A stretch of 64,000 nt of DNA from Capilliphycus salinus (GCF_047276495.1 NZ_CP178543.1:7626001-7690000), one strand, 5' to 3'; numbered from the stretch's first letter, positions 36,156 through 45,676 are shown. The notes: generated by a model not told the origin, from the letters alone. Translations and numbers: made by a program.

Positions 36156-36941
36156 GTGAAGCTGTTTGTATATCACACTCCCGAACTTACCCCCACGCAA
36201 ATGCCAGACTGTGCGATAGTCGTGGATGTTTTGCGGGCAACAACCACTATCGCCACTGCACTCAACGCCGGGGCCGAGGCGGTGCAAGTTTTTAGCGACA
36301 TTCAAGAATTAATGCAAGTTAGCGAAAAATGGCCGGCTGACAAGCGGGTACGGGTTGGGGAACGAGGAGGGAATAAAGTTGAAGGCTGCGACTTGGGAAA
36401 CTCTCCCCTCAACTGCACCTCCGATGTGGTCGGGGGGAAACGCTTATTTATGACCACAACCAACGGAACACGGGCTTTACAGCGGGTTCAAAGCGCCCCT
36501 GTGGTGATTACTTCGGCTTTGGTAAACCGACAGGCTGTCGTCGAATATTTAATCACTAAAAAACCGGAAACCGTTTGGATTATTGGTTCGGGTTGGGAAG
36601 GAAGTTACTCTCTAGAAGATACCGTTTGTGCGGGTGCAATTGCCGAGAGTTTTGTCACAGAAATGGGTTATCCTCTCGATGATGTCGCCGGAAATGATGA
36701 AGTTTATGGGGCAATTTCATTGTATTTGCAGTGGCAATCCCAACTCTATCAATTGATGAATTCTGCCAGTCACGGCAAGCGTTTAGTTGGATTGAAATGT
36801 TATGATGACTTGAAATATTGCGCTCAAACCGATATCCTAGACATCCTGCCCATTCAAACTGAACCGGGTGTTTTGGTCAAGTCGAATATCGAAACTCAAA
36901 GCTTGCAATACTGGATGGAAGATTCAACCGCAAAAAATTAA
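36156..36941 (+). CDS. comB: 2-phosphosulfolactate phosphatase-like (ComB family)
   Basis: 261 aa. AIVVDVLRATTTIATALNAGAEAV, RVGERGGNKVEGCDLGNSP and MTTTNGTRALQRV are the ComB signatures (Mg-dependent phosphatase of the coenzyme M route in archaea). Cyanobacteria do not make coenzyme M, so the substrate may be sulfolactate phosphate or another phospho-acid. The start is GTG at 36156 (read as Met); no ATG upstream in frame fits. About 220 bases separate it from the DUF486 gene on the other strand. Confidence 0.9.
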   Translation: MKLFVYHTPELTPTQMPDCAIVVDVLRATTTIATALNAGAEAVQVFSDIQELMQVSEKWPADKRVRVGERGGNKVEGCDLGNSPLNCTSDVVGGKRLFMTTTNGTRALQRVQSAPVVITSALVNRQAVVEYLITKKPETVWIIGSGWEGSYSLEDTVCAGAIAESFVTEMGYPLDDVAGNDEVYGAISLYLQWQSQLYQLMNSASHGKRLVGLKCYDDLKYCAQTDILDILPIQTEPGVLVKSNIETQSLQYWMEDSTAKN

Positions 36942-37007
36942 TTATAATAACCAAAACTTGTTGAAAAATATCCCCTGTATTTTTAGACGGGGGATAACTC
37001 CATTCCT

Positions 37008-37958
37008 TTGTTCTCTTTCAAATCTTGTGTGAACAGCCCACTAAACGTGATCTCGGATTCTATTTTTACACTTTCCAAAGGCGAAGATCAACTCGATCAA
37101 TTCGCCAGTCGCATTTACCAAGAACATCAACGCTGTGTTCAATCTCCCAAAACTTCACTCATTCACGCCTGTAATGCCGGAGTTTGGTTGCTGAAAGCTC
37201 AACCGTTGATTTCAACTCAAACCTGGGAAAATTGGTTAAAAACCCGGTGCAACCTCACCTTACAAACCGCTCAAATGTATATGCGGATGGCGGGAAAATA
37301 TCCTCAAATTCAAGAGAATATTGAACCCAATATAGAACGTTCAATATTACCCGAAAACTCAGAAAATACCCCTCATTCTCCCCGTCTGCTTGCCGAATCT
37401 AAAGCCGAATATAAAGTCATTCCCGAGACAACTCCATCCCCCGCTAAATCTACCCCTTCCCCCCAACAAAATAAACCCCAACCCGCCCCCGTTTCTCCTT
37501 CAGAAGAATCGGTTTTAGACTCAATTATTGATGTCGATTTTACACCCATTTCCGCCCATTCTCAACCCAATTATACATCTGATTTTCTGCGATTTTGTAT
37601 TCCCGGTTCTGTCGTTCCCAAAGCACGACCTCGGGTAACTGCCAACGGAACTTATATGCCCAATCGTTATCGAGAATGGCGAAATCGAGCCGAAATCGAA
37701 CTTTACCGTCAAATGTCTCAGTTTCGTTCAACCCATAAATTTCCCCTGCAAAAAGCCGCCGTTTCCCTGCGTTTTTTTGGGAATCACCGCACGAATTCTG
37801 ATTTAGATAATATGGCGGGCGCCTGTTTGGATGCGTTAACTTTAAACGGGGCGGGGGTGTTAATTGATGACCGTTTGAGTTGTCTTCCCCGCTTAACCGT
37901 TGAATATGTTTCCGGAACAGAAGAAACGGGGGTTTGGATAGAAATTCAGCCCCTTTAG
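37008..37958 (+). CDS. RusA-like Holliday-junction endonuclease with N-terminal DUF3102-like region
   Basis: 316 aa, much longer than RusA (about 120 aa). Residues 20-105 (FASRIYQEHQRCVQSPKTSLIHACNAGVWLLKAQPLI...WENWLKTRCNLTLQTAQMYMRMA) resemble DUF3102, known from phages. Residues 110-185 are a Pro/Ser-rich linker. Residues 195-316 are RusA: PGSVVPKARPRVTANGTYMP, NSDLDNMAGACLDALT and GVLIDDRLS carry the three catalytic Asp. It probably resolves branched DNA. No prophage is nearby, so it is a domesticated or stranded gene. The start is uncertain: TTG at 37008, or GTG at 37029. Confidence 0.8.
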   Translation: MFSFKSCVNSPLNVISDSIFTLSKGEDQLDQFASRIYQEHQRCVQSPKTSLIHACNAGVWLLKAQPLISTQTWENWLKTRCNLTLQTAQMYMRMAGKYPQIQENIEPNIERSILPENSENTPHSPRLLAESKAEYKVIPETTPSPAKSTPSPQQNKPQPAPVSPSEESVLDSIIDVDFTPISAHSQPNYTSDFLRFCIPGSVVPKARPRVTANGTYMPNRYREWRNRAEIELYRQMSQFRSTHKFPLQKAAVSLRFFGNHRTNSDLDNMAGACLDALTLNGAGVLIDDRLSCLPRLTVEYVSGTEETGVWIEIQPL

Positions 37959-37970
37959 TTTCTATCGATT

Positions 37971-38696
37971 TTAACCCTTAGAAATTGCCTTTTTCGGGTG
38001 AACCAAACCTTCCAACCATTTGGAGACTTGCTCCGCTTTACTTAAAATGATGAAATGTCCCCCCGGTTCGCTCCAAAAGTCACACTTGAGAAAACGAACC
38101 GGAAAAATGCGATCGTTCAGCCCGTGAATATGATATAATTTATCTGGAATTATCTCATTTTTCCAGGTGACAACTTTATCAATTGCCCACTTGATAAAAC
38201 CCGCATCCGTATCTCGCAAAATTGCCCGCAGTAACCGACGTTCATCGATTGTTTCTAAACTAAATAACCAAAACAATATCCAATACACCGCCCAAAGCAA
38301 GCTTTTAAACGGAAAAATTCGATGAATGGGAAACCCCCTAAAAAATTTAAAATAAGGCGGAATTTCCGATTGATTGGTTGTGCTAGAAATGAGAATTACT
38401 TTTTCAACTTCAATCTGTTTGGCAATTTCAACCGCCACAATTCCCCCAAAGGAAAGACCCACTAAAATCGGATGTTCGGATTTAATTTGAGCCGTTAAAC
38501 GTTTGGCATAACTTTCGAGAGACTCTCCCTTTTCCGGTTCCAACCAATCAATATAAACGGGCTGATATCCTTCAAGTTGCAATTGTTTGAAGACCCGTTT
38601 GTCCGCACCCAAACCGCTAATAAAATAGATATCTTTTAAGGTTTTTTGAAATTGTTCGACTTGTTCTTTTTGCTGTAATTCGGTCGATTTTACCAT
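37971..38696 (-). CDS. Alpha/beta-hydrolase
   Basis: 241 aa. VYIDWLEPEKGESLESYAKRLTAQI precedes the nucleophile elbow GLSFGG; the acid is in HGLNDRIFP and the catalytic His in PGGHFIIL, so the triad is complete. A hydrophobic stretch around residues 128-146 (LLWAVYWILFWLFSLET) may be a lid. Substrate not predictable. Convergent with the RusA-like gene, 12 bases between stops. Confidence 0.85.
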   Translation of the reverse strand: MVKSTELQQKEQVEQFQKTLKDIYFISGLGADKRVFKQLQLEGYQPVYIDWLEPEKGESLESYAKRLTAQIKSEHPILVGLSFGGIVAVEIAKQIEVEKVILISSTTNQSEIPPYFKFFRGFPIHRIFPFKSLLWAVYWILFWLFSLETIDERRLLRAILRDTDAGFIKWAIDKVVTWKNEIIPDKLYHIHGLNDRIFPVRFLKCDFWSEPGGHFIILSKAEQVSKWLEGLVHPKKAISKG

Positions 38697-38924
38697 CCTT
38701 ATTGTAATTTAAAACAACAGTATATTTACATCTTGGCACAGTTGTTGTCAAAATCATCTATCGAAAGTTTAGACATAAAAAAATCTCATAAATCTCAGTT
38801 GATCGCATCCTCCCCCAGTGTTATACTGATAGCCGTCAAGGGAAATTTTAACATTTGTTGACGCTGCAATCACCATTTGTTCGAGATTCCCGTCCATACC
38901 AATATTTACCCAAAGGATGTGTAT

Positions 38925-39842
38925 ATGTCCATCGCAGAAGTTCCCCGTCCGACTGGTGATTTGATTTTACCCGACGGAAGTGTTATCAACTTTGATGGTT
39001 TTGAGGAGTTTGAAACGATCTTAGAAGTTCGAGGGTCTGAGGATGCTTTGGGAACGGACGCCTCTGACTTTTTATTAAGTGTTGATGATTTACCAAAAAC
39101 TATTTTTGGTTTGGGGGGAGATGACTTTATTCTCGTCACGACAGGGGGTTCAGATCTTCTCTATGGAAATCAAGGAAATGATAACCTCAATGCAGGAATT
39201 GGTAACGATTCTTTGTTTGGGGGTGAGGGAGAAGATGGCTTAGACGGGAATCTAGGAGATGATATTTTATTTGGAAATCTTGATAATGATGGTCTTTCTG
39301 GGGGCGAAGGAAGTGATACACTTTATGGCGGTCGCGGAGATGATAATTTAACTGGAGATCAAACGAGTATTTTTGGAAATGATTTCCTCTCCGGTGATTT
39401 GGGAAGTGATAATCTTAGTGGAAATCAGGGAAATGATACTCTAATTGGTGGAGAGGGTTACGATCTTCTCGATACGGGAAGCGATCAAGATTTAATTGTT
39501 TTGAGTACCAATACAACCGATTTTGATAAGATTATCTCTTTTCAAGATGGTGCCGATATTATTGGTTTGAGTGACGGTTTAACGTTTAGTGATTTATCCA
39601 TTACTCTTGCGGGTAATCGGGCGACTCAGTTGGCGACAGAATTCGTTGCGGGAGGAGGTTCAAGTCAAATTCAAGGTACAGTAGATGGACAAGTTGATAT
39701 AACCGTTGTTCCCACCGATATCTTGATTTCTGTTGCGAGTACGGGTGAAATATTAGCTGTTGTTGGTAGTTTGGCTGCCGGTACTCTCACGCCGGTTTTA
39801 GATATTTCTCAAATTACCAGCGACGATTTTGTGACCCTGTAA
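38925..39842 (+). CDS. RTX calcium-binding protein
   Basis: 305 aa. Starting at ATG 38925 (AAAGGAT lies 9 bases upstream); the frame extends to a TTG at 38877. About ten nonapeptides of type GGxGxDxLx occupy residues 65-200 (GLGGDDFIL, GNQGNDNLN, GGEGEDGLD and so on). The C-terminal 110 residues include a DxILSFQDGADIIGL-like segment common after RTX arrays. Likely secreted by a type I exporter and folded by Ca2+. It lacks the beta-helix and Ig-like modules of the two giants. Confidence 0.86.
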   Translation: MSIAEVPRPTGDLILPDGSVINFDGFEEFETILEVRGSEDALGTDASDFLLSVDDLPKTIFGLGGDDFILVTTGGSDLLYGNQGNDNLNAGIGNDSLFGGEGEDGLDGNLGDDILFGNLDNDGLSGGEGSDTLYGGRGDDNLTGDQTSIFGNDFLSGDLGSDNLSGNQGNDTLIGGEGYDLLDTGSDQDLIVLSTNTTDFDKIISFQDGADIIGLSDGLTFSDLSITLAGNRATQLATEFVAGGGSSQIQGTVDGQVDITVVPTDILISVASTGEILAVVGSLAAGTLTPVLDISQITSDDFVTL

Positions 39843-39872
39843 TATTATCTCCGATTCATCGATAATTATCAT

Positions 39873-39932
39873 GTAGGGGCGGGTTCTATACTCTCTCTGA
39901 AATCCACAACTAAAGTTCAATAAACCCGCCCC
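39873..39932. repeat. Family-A palindromic repeat
   Basis: GTAGGGGCGGGTT on the left, ATAAACCCGCCCC on the right, 31 bases past the RTX gene stop. Confidence 0.72.
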
Positions 39933-39978
39933 ATCTCCAGAACAGCTTTGAGTTTAGCAAGTCAAAAAGGTAAGCCTC

Positions 39979-40012
39979 AAAAACCCGGTAACTCTTGCGA
40001 AATCGGGTTTTT
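39979..40012. repeat. Degenerate REP palindrome
   Basis: AAAAACCCGGT ... AATCGGGTTTTT: a REP with one mismatch in the right arm, downstream of the same RTX gene. Confidence 0.65.
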
Positions 40013-40103
40013 ATAGATTGATGAATCCGCCAAAAAATTATAACAAATTTGCTCGAAAGCTGTTATCATGCGTTGATTGTGTTTAGAGCGATGAGCATTT
40101 GAA

Positions 40104-41018
40104 ATGATGCAGCTTTCTATTTTAACAAACTTTCGGGGTGAATTTGCAGCATTACTCGCCGCCTTTTTTTGGTCGCTGTCTTCGGTGGTTTACAGTCAAG
40201 CCGGAGAGAAAATACCCGCCATTGGATTAAACTTAATAAAAGGCATCCTGGCGATCGCGATGTTGGTCTTAACGCTGGTATTGCGGGGCAGTTTATTTCC
40301 CGATATTGAATTGACAATTATCGGATTATTGCTGCTCAGTGGTATCATTGGAATAGCGATCGGAGACAGCGCCTATTTTACCACGTTGAAATGTTTGGGG
40401 CCGAGACGAGCCTTATTAATGGAAACCTTAGCCCCGCCCCTGACCGCAATTTTAGCCTTTATTTTCCTACAAGAACGGCTTCCCCTTTCCGCTTGGTGTG
40501 GGATTATTTTAACCGTTTTAGGCGTGGCTTGGGTGGTCACAGAACGGGTCGGAGATGGCGTCGTCGGTTCAACCCATTTGCGACGGGGATTATTATTTGG
40601 GTTGCTCGCAGAAATCTGTCAAGCCGTGGGAATTATCTTATCTCACCTCGCCCTCACCCAAACCGAAATTAGCCCGTTATGGAGTACATTATTGCGGTTA
40701 TCCGGTGGAACTGTTATCTTAATCTTGTGGCTGTTTGTGCAACGTCAAAATGTAAAATTGTTGTTGACACCTTTACAGTCTAGACGCACATTTTTAGTCA
40801 TCGGACTGGCAACCTTTTTAGGCACATACTTGGGAATTTGGTTGCAACAAACCGCCTTAAAATTTACCGCAGCCGGTATTGCTCAAGCCCTCAGTTCCAC
40901 CAGTCCCCTGTTTGTATTACCCATTGCGGCGAGTCTCGGAGATCGGGTCAGTCTGAGAGCCATTTTAGGCGCGATCGTGGCGATCGCAGGTGTGGTATTA
41001 TTGTTTCAAGGAACCTGA
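40104..41018 (+). CDS. EamA/DMT-family transporter
   Basis: 304 aa with ten predicted membrane helices in two EamA repeats. AALLAAFFWSLSSVVYSQAGEKI opens the first; GIIGIAIGDSAYFTTLKCLGPRRALLMETLAPPLTAILAFIFLQE closes it, with the mirror segment in the second half (AGIAQALSSTSPLFVLPIAASLGD). Probably exports amino acids or other metabolites; substrate unknown. Starts at a double ATG. Confidence 0.92.
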   Translation: MMQLSILTNFRGEFAALLAAFFWSLSSVVYSQAGEKIPAIGLNLIKGILAIAMLVLTLVLRGSLFPDIELTIIGLLLLSGIIGIAIGDSAYFTTLKCLGPRRALLMETLAPPLTAILAFIFLQERLPLSAWCGIILTVLGVAWVVTERVGDGVVGSTHLRRGLLFGLLAEICQAVGIILSHLALTQTEISPLWSTLLRLSGGTVILILWLFVQRQNVKLLLTPLQSRRTFLVIGLATFLGTYLGIWLQQTALKFTAAGIAQALSSTSPLFVLPIAASLGDRVSLRAILGAIVAIAGVVLLFQGT

Positions 41019-41020
41019 AA

Positions 41021-41539
41021 CTAGGAGTCACAAACCTCAAACTGAGCCAACTCTCGCGGTAAACGAGACGCATAAGGAACAGCCGCACCTTTGGGGGCTA
41101 AAATACCCAAACCGTAGACACATCCATCCTCGGTGGTACAGTCTGCCATTCGCAAGCTTAACTCATAGTCATCCGTGTAGGGCGGTTCAAAGGTTAGCAC
41201 CGATAAAGTATCTTCTTCGGCGCCGAGTTCCTCCCCCGACAAGTTGGCGATCCGCAGTTGAACATCACTGCAATTTTCATCGCAGTAACCGACAAACAGA
41301 TACTCCACCGATGGATCGAGTTTAACCGTTAGAGGCGCACTAATTCTAGGAGGCCCTTTGCGAACAACCGGCCAGAAGATCAACTCATAACCGTCTCTCC
41401 CCGCTTCGTTTACCACCTCATTGAGTCTGCAAACGACGGTTCTTTCTTGTTCAGAGAGTTCTCGGGCGAAAGCTGTTCCGAACAACATCGTACCGAGTAA
41501 CAACGTCATTCCCTGCCAAATCAAATGTTTGCGTTTCAT
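41021..41539 (-). CDS. Secreted hypothetical protein
   Basis: 172 aa with a signal peptide (LIWQGMTLLLGTMLFGTAFA, cleavage around residue 26). The mature part has six Cys, spread as C-x40 then CDENCSD, DCTTEDGC and a final CDS, suggesting disulfides in the periplasm. The middle shows VEYLFVGYCDENCSDVQLRIANLSGEEL, a beta-rich layout. No family recognised. Its stop is 2 bases from that of the EamA gene (convergent). Confidence 0.75.
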   Translation of the reverse strand: MKRKHLIWQGMTLLLGTMLFGTAFARELSEQERTVVCRLNEVVNEAGRDGYELIFWPVVRKGPPRISAPLTVKLDPSVEYLFVGYCDENCSDVQLRIANLSGEELGAEEDTLSVLTFEPPYTDDYELSLRMADCTTEDGCVYGLGILAPKGAAVPYASRLPRELAQFEVCDS

Positions 41540-42193
41540 CTTCGATCCTCTGGAAAAGGAGAGTTGTTAGCAATTTTACAATCTGAATTGGAGGATACCA
41601 TATTCAGTCACCACCTCACCAGTCACCACCTCACCAGTTTTTACAGTTTTCAGTTTTCAGGTGTCGGGTTTGAGGAGACCGTTTTTTTTGTGATATGACA
41701 TCCGACTAATCAATCATCATTCTGTAGGGGCGGGTTCTACAATATCTTTGATAACCACGCACAAATTTAGATAAACCCGCCCTTAACCACCTCACCACCT
41801 CACCAGTTATTAGGGGACAGGTGTCAGGTTTCAGGTGTTGAGTTTGAGGGGACAGTTTTTTTTGTGATATGACATCCGACTAATCAATCATCATTCTGTA
41901 GGGGCGGGTTCTACAATATCTTTGATGACTACGCAGAAATTTAGATAAACCCGCCCCTAAACCGACACCAGACACGGGGGTAGGTTTATATAATTTATCT
42001 GTGGGAGGTTATAAATCAATTCAGAACCCGCCCCTAAACCGACACCAGACACGGGGGTAGGTTTATATAATTTATCTGTGGGAGGTTATAAATCAATTCG
42101 GAACCCGCCCCTACATCGACTTCGTTTTTTGAGAAAAAAAGGTGAGCATTGCCCACCTAATATAAAGTTATGATGATTTAGAAACACTGAACA
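41540..42193. repeat. Tandem array of family-A palindromes and simple repeats
   Basis: About 650 bases without a gene. CACCTCACCAGTC-type repeats come first (41600-41640). A unit of about 175 bases containing TTTTTTTTGTGATATGACATC and a family-A palindrome appears twice (from about 41683 and from about 41856). Then a 77-base unit with GACACCAGACACGGGGGTAG and the right arm AACCCGCCCCTA appears twice (41961-42037 and 42038-42114). A hairpin near 42140-42158 (AGGTGxGC/GCxCACCT) lies past the RTX gene stop and may be its terminator. Confidence 0.75.
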
Positions 42194-43645
42194 CTAGACA
42201 TATTGGAAGTAATCTGCCGATGTAGTGGTAATTCCGACATCTGCAACCACACCAATTAATTCGTCAGTTTCGCCATAAATACCATCGGCGTTGGTATCGA
42301 GGTAAATACCCGTTCCGCTACCGGCTTCAACGGAAGTTTCATTGAGAACATATCGACTGGCATCTCCGTTTAATTGGATGCGGTCAAATTCGGTGTTAAA
42401 ATCTGCAATCAGGGCGAAGTCGTTGAAGCCTGCGGTTGCATCATCCCCATCGTTGTAGTAAGCTGTTTCAGCGTTACCGAGAATAAAGTCGTCGCTTCCA
42501 TCGCCACCCGAGAGGGTGTTAATCACTGCAATAGCCGGACTACTGGGTAAATCACCAATCAGAATATCATCGCCCGCACCCCCAATCAGGATATCATCCC
42601 CTTCGCCACCGATGAGAGTATCGTTACCGCTACCCCCGAGGAGTTCGTCATCTCCGGCGCCGCCTTCTGCGAAAATAGGCGTTGAACTGTTAGTTGCGTT
42701 TAAGGTATCGTTTCCTTCACCGCCATTGAACCGAACGGTTTGAACATCAGTTCCGGTCAGGTCATTAACCTCAAAGCTATCATCCCCACCGCCACCGTTA
42801 ACGTTAAATTCTTCCGAGTCATCCACATCTAAGGTAAACGGACCCAAATTAATTCGGTCAAACTGGGCGCGTTCTCCGTTAGCATTGAGAGTGAACTGAT
42901 CGCCTTGTTGAACCGAACCATTGACTTCAACCGTATCAATTCCTTCTCCGCCTTCCATCAAGTCGCTACCATCACCATTATTCCAAATCAGACGGTCATC
43001 ACCCGTACCCCCAAACATTTGGTCATCGCCTCGGTTTCCGACAACCACATCGTTTCCATCATCACCGTTGAGGGTATCAACTGCGGAACTTCCTAACAGT
43101 TGGTCATCTCCGGCGCCGCCTTCTGCGAAAATAGGCGTTGAACTGTTAGTTGCGTTTAACGTATCATTTCCTTCACCGCCATTGAACCGAACAGTTTGAA
43201 CGTCAGTACCGGTCAGGTCGTTAACCTCAAAACTATCATCCCCACCGCCACCGTTAACGCTAAATTCTTCCGAGTCATCCACATCTAAGGTAAACGGACC
43301 CAAATTAATTCGGTCAAATTGGGCGCGTTCTCCGTTAGCATTGAGAGTGAACTGATCGCCTTGTTCAATAGAACCGTTAACTTCAACCGTATCAATTCCT
43401 TCTCCGCCTTCCATCAAGTCGCTACCATCACCATTATTCCACACCATGCGATCGTTATCCTGACCTCCAAACATGAAGTCATCACCGCGATCGCCAACTA
43501 ATAAATCATCGCCTTGATTACCGAGTAAAACGTCAGTATTATCTCCACCTTTTAGGGTATCATCTCCTTCAAAACCGATGAGAAGATCGATACTGTTACC
43601 GCCTTCGAGAAAATCGTTTCCTTGATCTCCCACTAAAATACCCAT
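42194..43645 (-). CDS. RTX calcium-binding protein with two near-identical modules
   Basis: 483 aa. Starts directly with repeats (GDQGNDFLEGG), so no signal peptide; secretion through a type I system is inferred. Two modules of about 130 residues (MEGGEGIDTVEVNGS...GGAGDDQLLG) each pair RTX nonapeptides with a beta-rich segment (QFTLNANGERAQFDRINLGPFTLDVDD). The C-terminal 90 residues (FILGNAETAYYNDGDDATAGFNDFALIADF) look like the usual RTX-capping domain. Modules are nearly identical at DNA level, so this gene too is prone to recombination. AGGAGT is about 9 bases before the ATG. Confidence 0.88.
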   Translation of the reverse strand: MGILVGDQGNDFLEGGNSIDLLIGFEGDDTLKGGDNTDVLLGNQGDDLLVGDRGDDFMFGGQDNDRMVWNNGDGSDLMEGGEGIDTVEVNGSIEQGDQFTLNANGERAQFDRINLGPFTLDVDDSEEFSVNGGGGDDSFEVNDLTGTDVQTVRFNGGEGNDTLNATNSSTPIFAEGGAGDDQLLGSSAVDTLNGDDGNDVVVGNRGDDQMFGGTGDDRLIWNNGDGSDLMEGGEGIDTVEVNGSVQQGDQFTLNANGERAQFDRINLGPFTLDVDDSEEFNVNGGGGDDSFEVNDLTGTDVQTVRFNGGEGNDTLNATNSSTPIFAEGGAGDDELLGGSGNDTLIGGEGDDILIGGAGDDILIGDLPSSPAIAVINTLSGGDGSDDFILGNAETAYYNDGDDATAGFNDFALIADFNTEFDRIQLNGDASRYVLNETSVEAGSGTGIYLDTNADGIYGETDELIGVVADVGITTTSADYFQYV

Positions 43646-44165
43646 AACTAATTACTCCTTTGATAGAATGTGAATCTCGTTTGTTTTGGGGTGTTTTATC
43701 CCCGTTCATTCACCAATCTAAGGGAGGATTTTGGGTTTGTCATTGCAGGAAATCTCAGGAGTTCTTTTGTAGAATTCCTCGCAAAATTTAAGATAATTTC
43801 TATGAAATATCAGGAGGCTTGTCTCGATTTTGTTGAACTGAATAGACTGCAAGACCTCTACTCGGGGGTGTTCAGAAAAAAATCAGCCGGTTCAGAAGAT
43901 CTCAGGAAATGTCAGATGAGTTATAAATGATGAATCTTCCCAAAGCGCAGATTTATAACGTTTTTGTGTAAGGTACAAGCGAAAAACCCGGTTTTTTTAC
44001 TCTAAAAACCGCTATAGGTCGGAACCCACCCCTACACCGACTCCCGACTCCCGACTCCCGACTCCCGACTTTTGCCTCAGTTTACAGTTTTTTTTATGAG
44101 TTTCAGGAATTGAACTTTCCCGAGTTGTGGTTATAGAGAGGTCACCACTAATCGGGGGCATAAAT
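43646..44165. other. Intergenic stretch with half REP and heptamer repeats
   Basis: About 520 bases. A REP half (AAAAACCCGGTTTTTTT) lies at 43984, and CTCCCGA is repeated four times at 44041-44068. No ORF with family features. It contains the promoters of the RTX gene and of the divergent small secreted protein. Confidence 0.55.
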
Positions 44166-44633
44166 ATGAACTTAAAACTAAACAATAATAGCATTTTTGC
44201 AACTCTGGCAACAACTATCTTAAGTCTGATTGTTGTTCCTGAGATGGCTTTAGCTAATCCTGTAAAAACCCCTCTACTTCAACGAGAAACTTCTGAAGTC
44301 AATTTCCGGGGTCAAACCCCCTCGCCGACTGAAGCGGGGGCGGAATATATTGTATATATGCAGGACAAAAATAACCAAGTTCGGGGTTTGGTTTATATCC
44401 AAAATTCCGATGCTGGCGCTTGTTTTCAAGGCAATTATCAGTCCGCATCTCGTCAAATTGAAAACCTCACCTATGCTTATCCCGTTTTGGGAGAAGAAGG
44501 GGTACAGGGTTGGGAAATGAATGTTTCTAATCAGGCTTTGGATGTGGAAGACTATTCTCATTCTTTTACTGCAAATCAAATTAGTGAAGGCGCACAAGAT
44601 TGGTTTAATCAATGTGTGGAATTGTTTAATTAA
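44166..44633 (+). CDS. Putative secreted protein (same type as 1666-2247)
   Basis: 155 aa starting at MNLKLNNNSI, chosen because a signal peptide follows (FATLATTILSLIVVPEMALA, cleavage ALA-NP around residue 31). The body has YIVYMQDKNNQVRGLVYIQN, a Cys in GACFQG and a Cys near the C-terminus (DWFNQCVELFN). The same spacing of motif, CFxG and late Cys occurs in the protein at 1666-2247, so they are probably distant paralogues. Function unknown. Its last 4 bases overlap the end of the convergent DUF4340 gene. Confidence 0.72.
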   Translation: MNLKLNNNSIFATLATTILSLIVVPEMALANPVKTPLLQRETSEVNFRGQTPSPTEAGAEYIVYMQDKNNQVRGLVYIQNSDAGACFQGNYQSASRQIENLTYAYPVLGEEGVQGWEMNVSNQALDVEDYSHSFTANQISEGAQDWFNQCVELFN

Positions 44634-45358
44634 GGTTGATTTTCCGATTCTTCTGGGGTATTTTCCGCTTCGGGTTGATTTTGACTCTCGGGTTGAGAAT
44701 TGTCGGTTTTGGGTAGGATTTCTGAGGGCTGAGGAGAGGTTTCGGGTGAGGTGGGTTCCGGTTCTTCCGGGGGTAGTTTCCACTCGTCTAAGGGGCGATT
44801 AATTGCCGAACTAATGCCTTCGGGAACAACTAAGATTGAGAGTGTTTCTTCCGTTTGGGGTGTGTTTGTTTGGGCATAAATTGAGCGTCCGGTAAAGTCT
44901 TTAGTCCCCAAAATAAGTTTATAAACTTCTTCGTTTTTGAGTTTAACTTCGACGGTTTGTTGAGGTTTTTCTAATCCATATTCTGCTAATTCTTTCTGAG
45001 AAATTGTTAGGCGGCGCAGGCCCAGACTGGGGTCTTGGGGGATACTTTGGTCGGTTACTAACTGATTTAATAAAAAGTCTACCGTTGCTTGGTTGGCTAA
45101 GGTTTGAACGGGTTGAATGAGTTTCCAGGGCGACTGTTGGGGGTTTTCGGTTTCGGAAATGCGTTCAACAATTATGGTTTCTTCCGGTGTGGTAACGGTG
45201 ACTGATTTGACATCATCTCGCGAGAAAGAAAATATTTGGGTTTCTCTGGCTTGAATTTTTTGCTGTTGAGAACTTCGTTGGGCTTCAAAAACGTAAACAT
45301 ATCCGGCTAAACCGAGGGCAACAAGCATTAAAATCAGAGTAGAACGCTGAAATTTCAT
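44630..45358 (-). CDS. DUF4340 protein (partner of Gld-type ABC system)
   Basis: 242 aa. A membrane anchor at residues 8-24 (LILMLVALGLAGYVYVF), then the DUF4340 pattern: IFSFSRDDVKSVTVTTPEETIIVER, WKLIQPVQTLANQATVDFLLNQL, YGLEKPQQTVEVKLKNEEVYKLILGTKDFTGRSIYA. The last 50 residues are Pro/Glu/Gln-rich and disordered. DUF4340 usually follows gldG-like genes; here they lie 1.9 kb away with a divergent gene between. Confidence 0.88.
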   Translation of the reverse strand: MKFQRSTLILMLVALGLAGYVYVFEAQRSSQQQKIQARETQIFSFSRDDVKSVTVTTPEETIIVERISETENPQQSPWKLIQPVQTLANQATVDFLLNQLVTDQSIPQDPSLGLRRLTISQKELAEYGLEKPQQTVEVKLKNEEVYKLILGTKDFTGRSIYAQTNTPQTEETLSILVVPEGISSAINRPLDEWKLPPEEPEPTSPETSPQPSEILPKTDNSQPESQNQPEAENTPEESENQP

Positions 45359-45676
45359 GGAGTTTCAGAAAAGTTTAAATCAGAGGATAATTAAACCGCG
45401 AGTCGAATTCTCGGACTCTTCAAAAATTTATAGTAATACAAATAAATTTTGGTATATTTTACCGTATCTAACCTTAAATGGAATTGACATCAGTGACAAT
45501 TGAGCTAGAATCATCGAGGGAAAGTTGCTAATTTTCATAGAGGATTAAGCCCCGAATCACATTTCTATTTAAGAGGTTATAACAATTTGTCAACCAAGGG
45601 AAGACAAATTCTCTAAATATTCCCGGGTGCGTTTACACTCCTTTCTCAAAGAGCAATACCATTTTTTTTTGATGCA
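45359..45676. other. Divergent promoter region, DUF4340 / diguanylate cyclase
   Basis: About 320 AT-rich bases. The only notable element is the inverted repeat at 45584-45610. No ORF seen. Confidence 0.45.
45584..45610. promoter_or_regulatory. Inverted repeat, possible operator
   Basis: AATTTGTC (45584-45591) and GACAAATT (45603-45610) are perfect 8-base inverted arms 11 bases apart, about 66 bases upstream of the diguanylate cyclase start. It may bind a dimeric regulator. Confidence 0.35.

Noticed and set aside
41580..42120. Repeat array as CRISPR
   Set aside because: Units are tandem and include the spacers themselves; no constant 24-37 base repeat with unique spacers.
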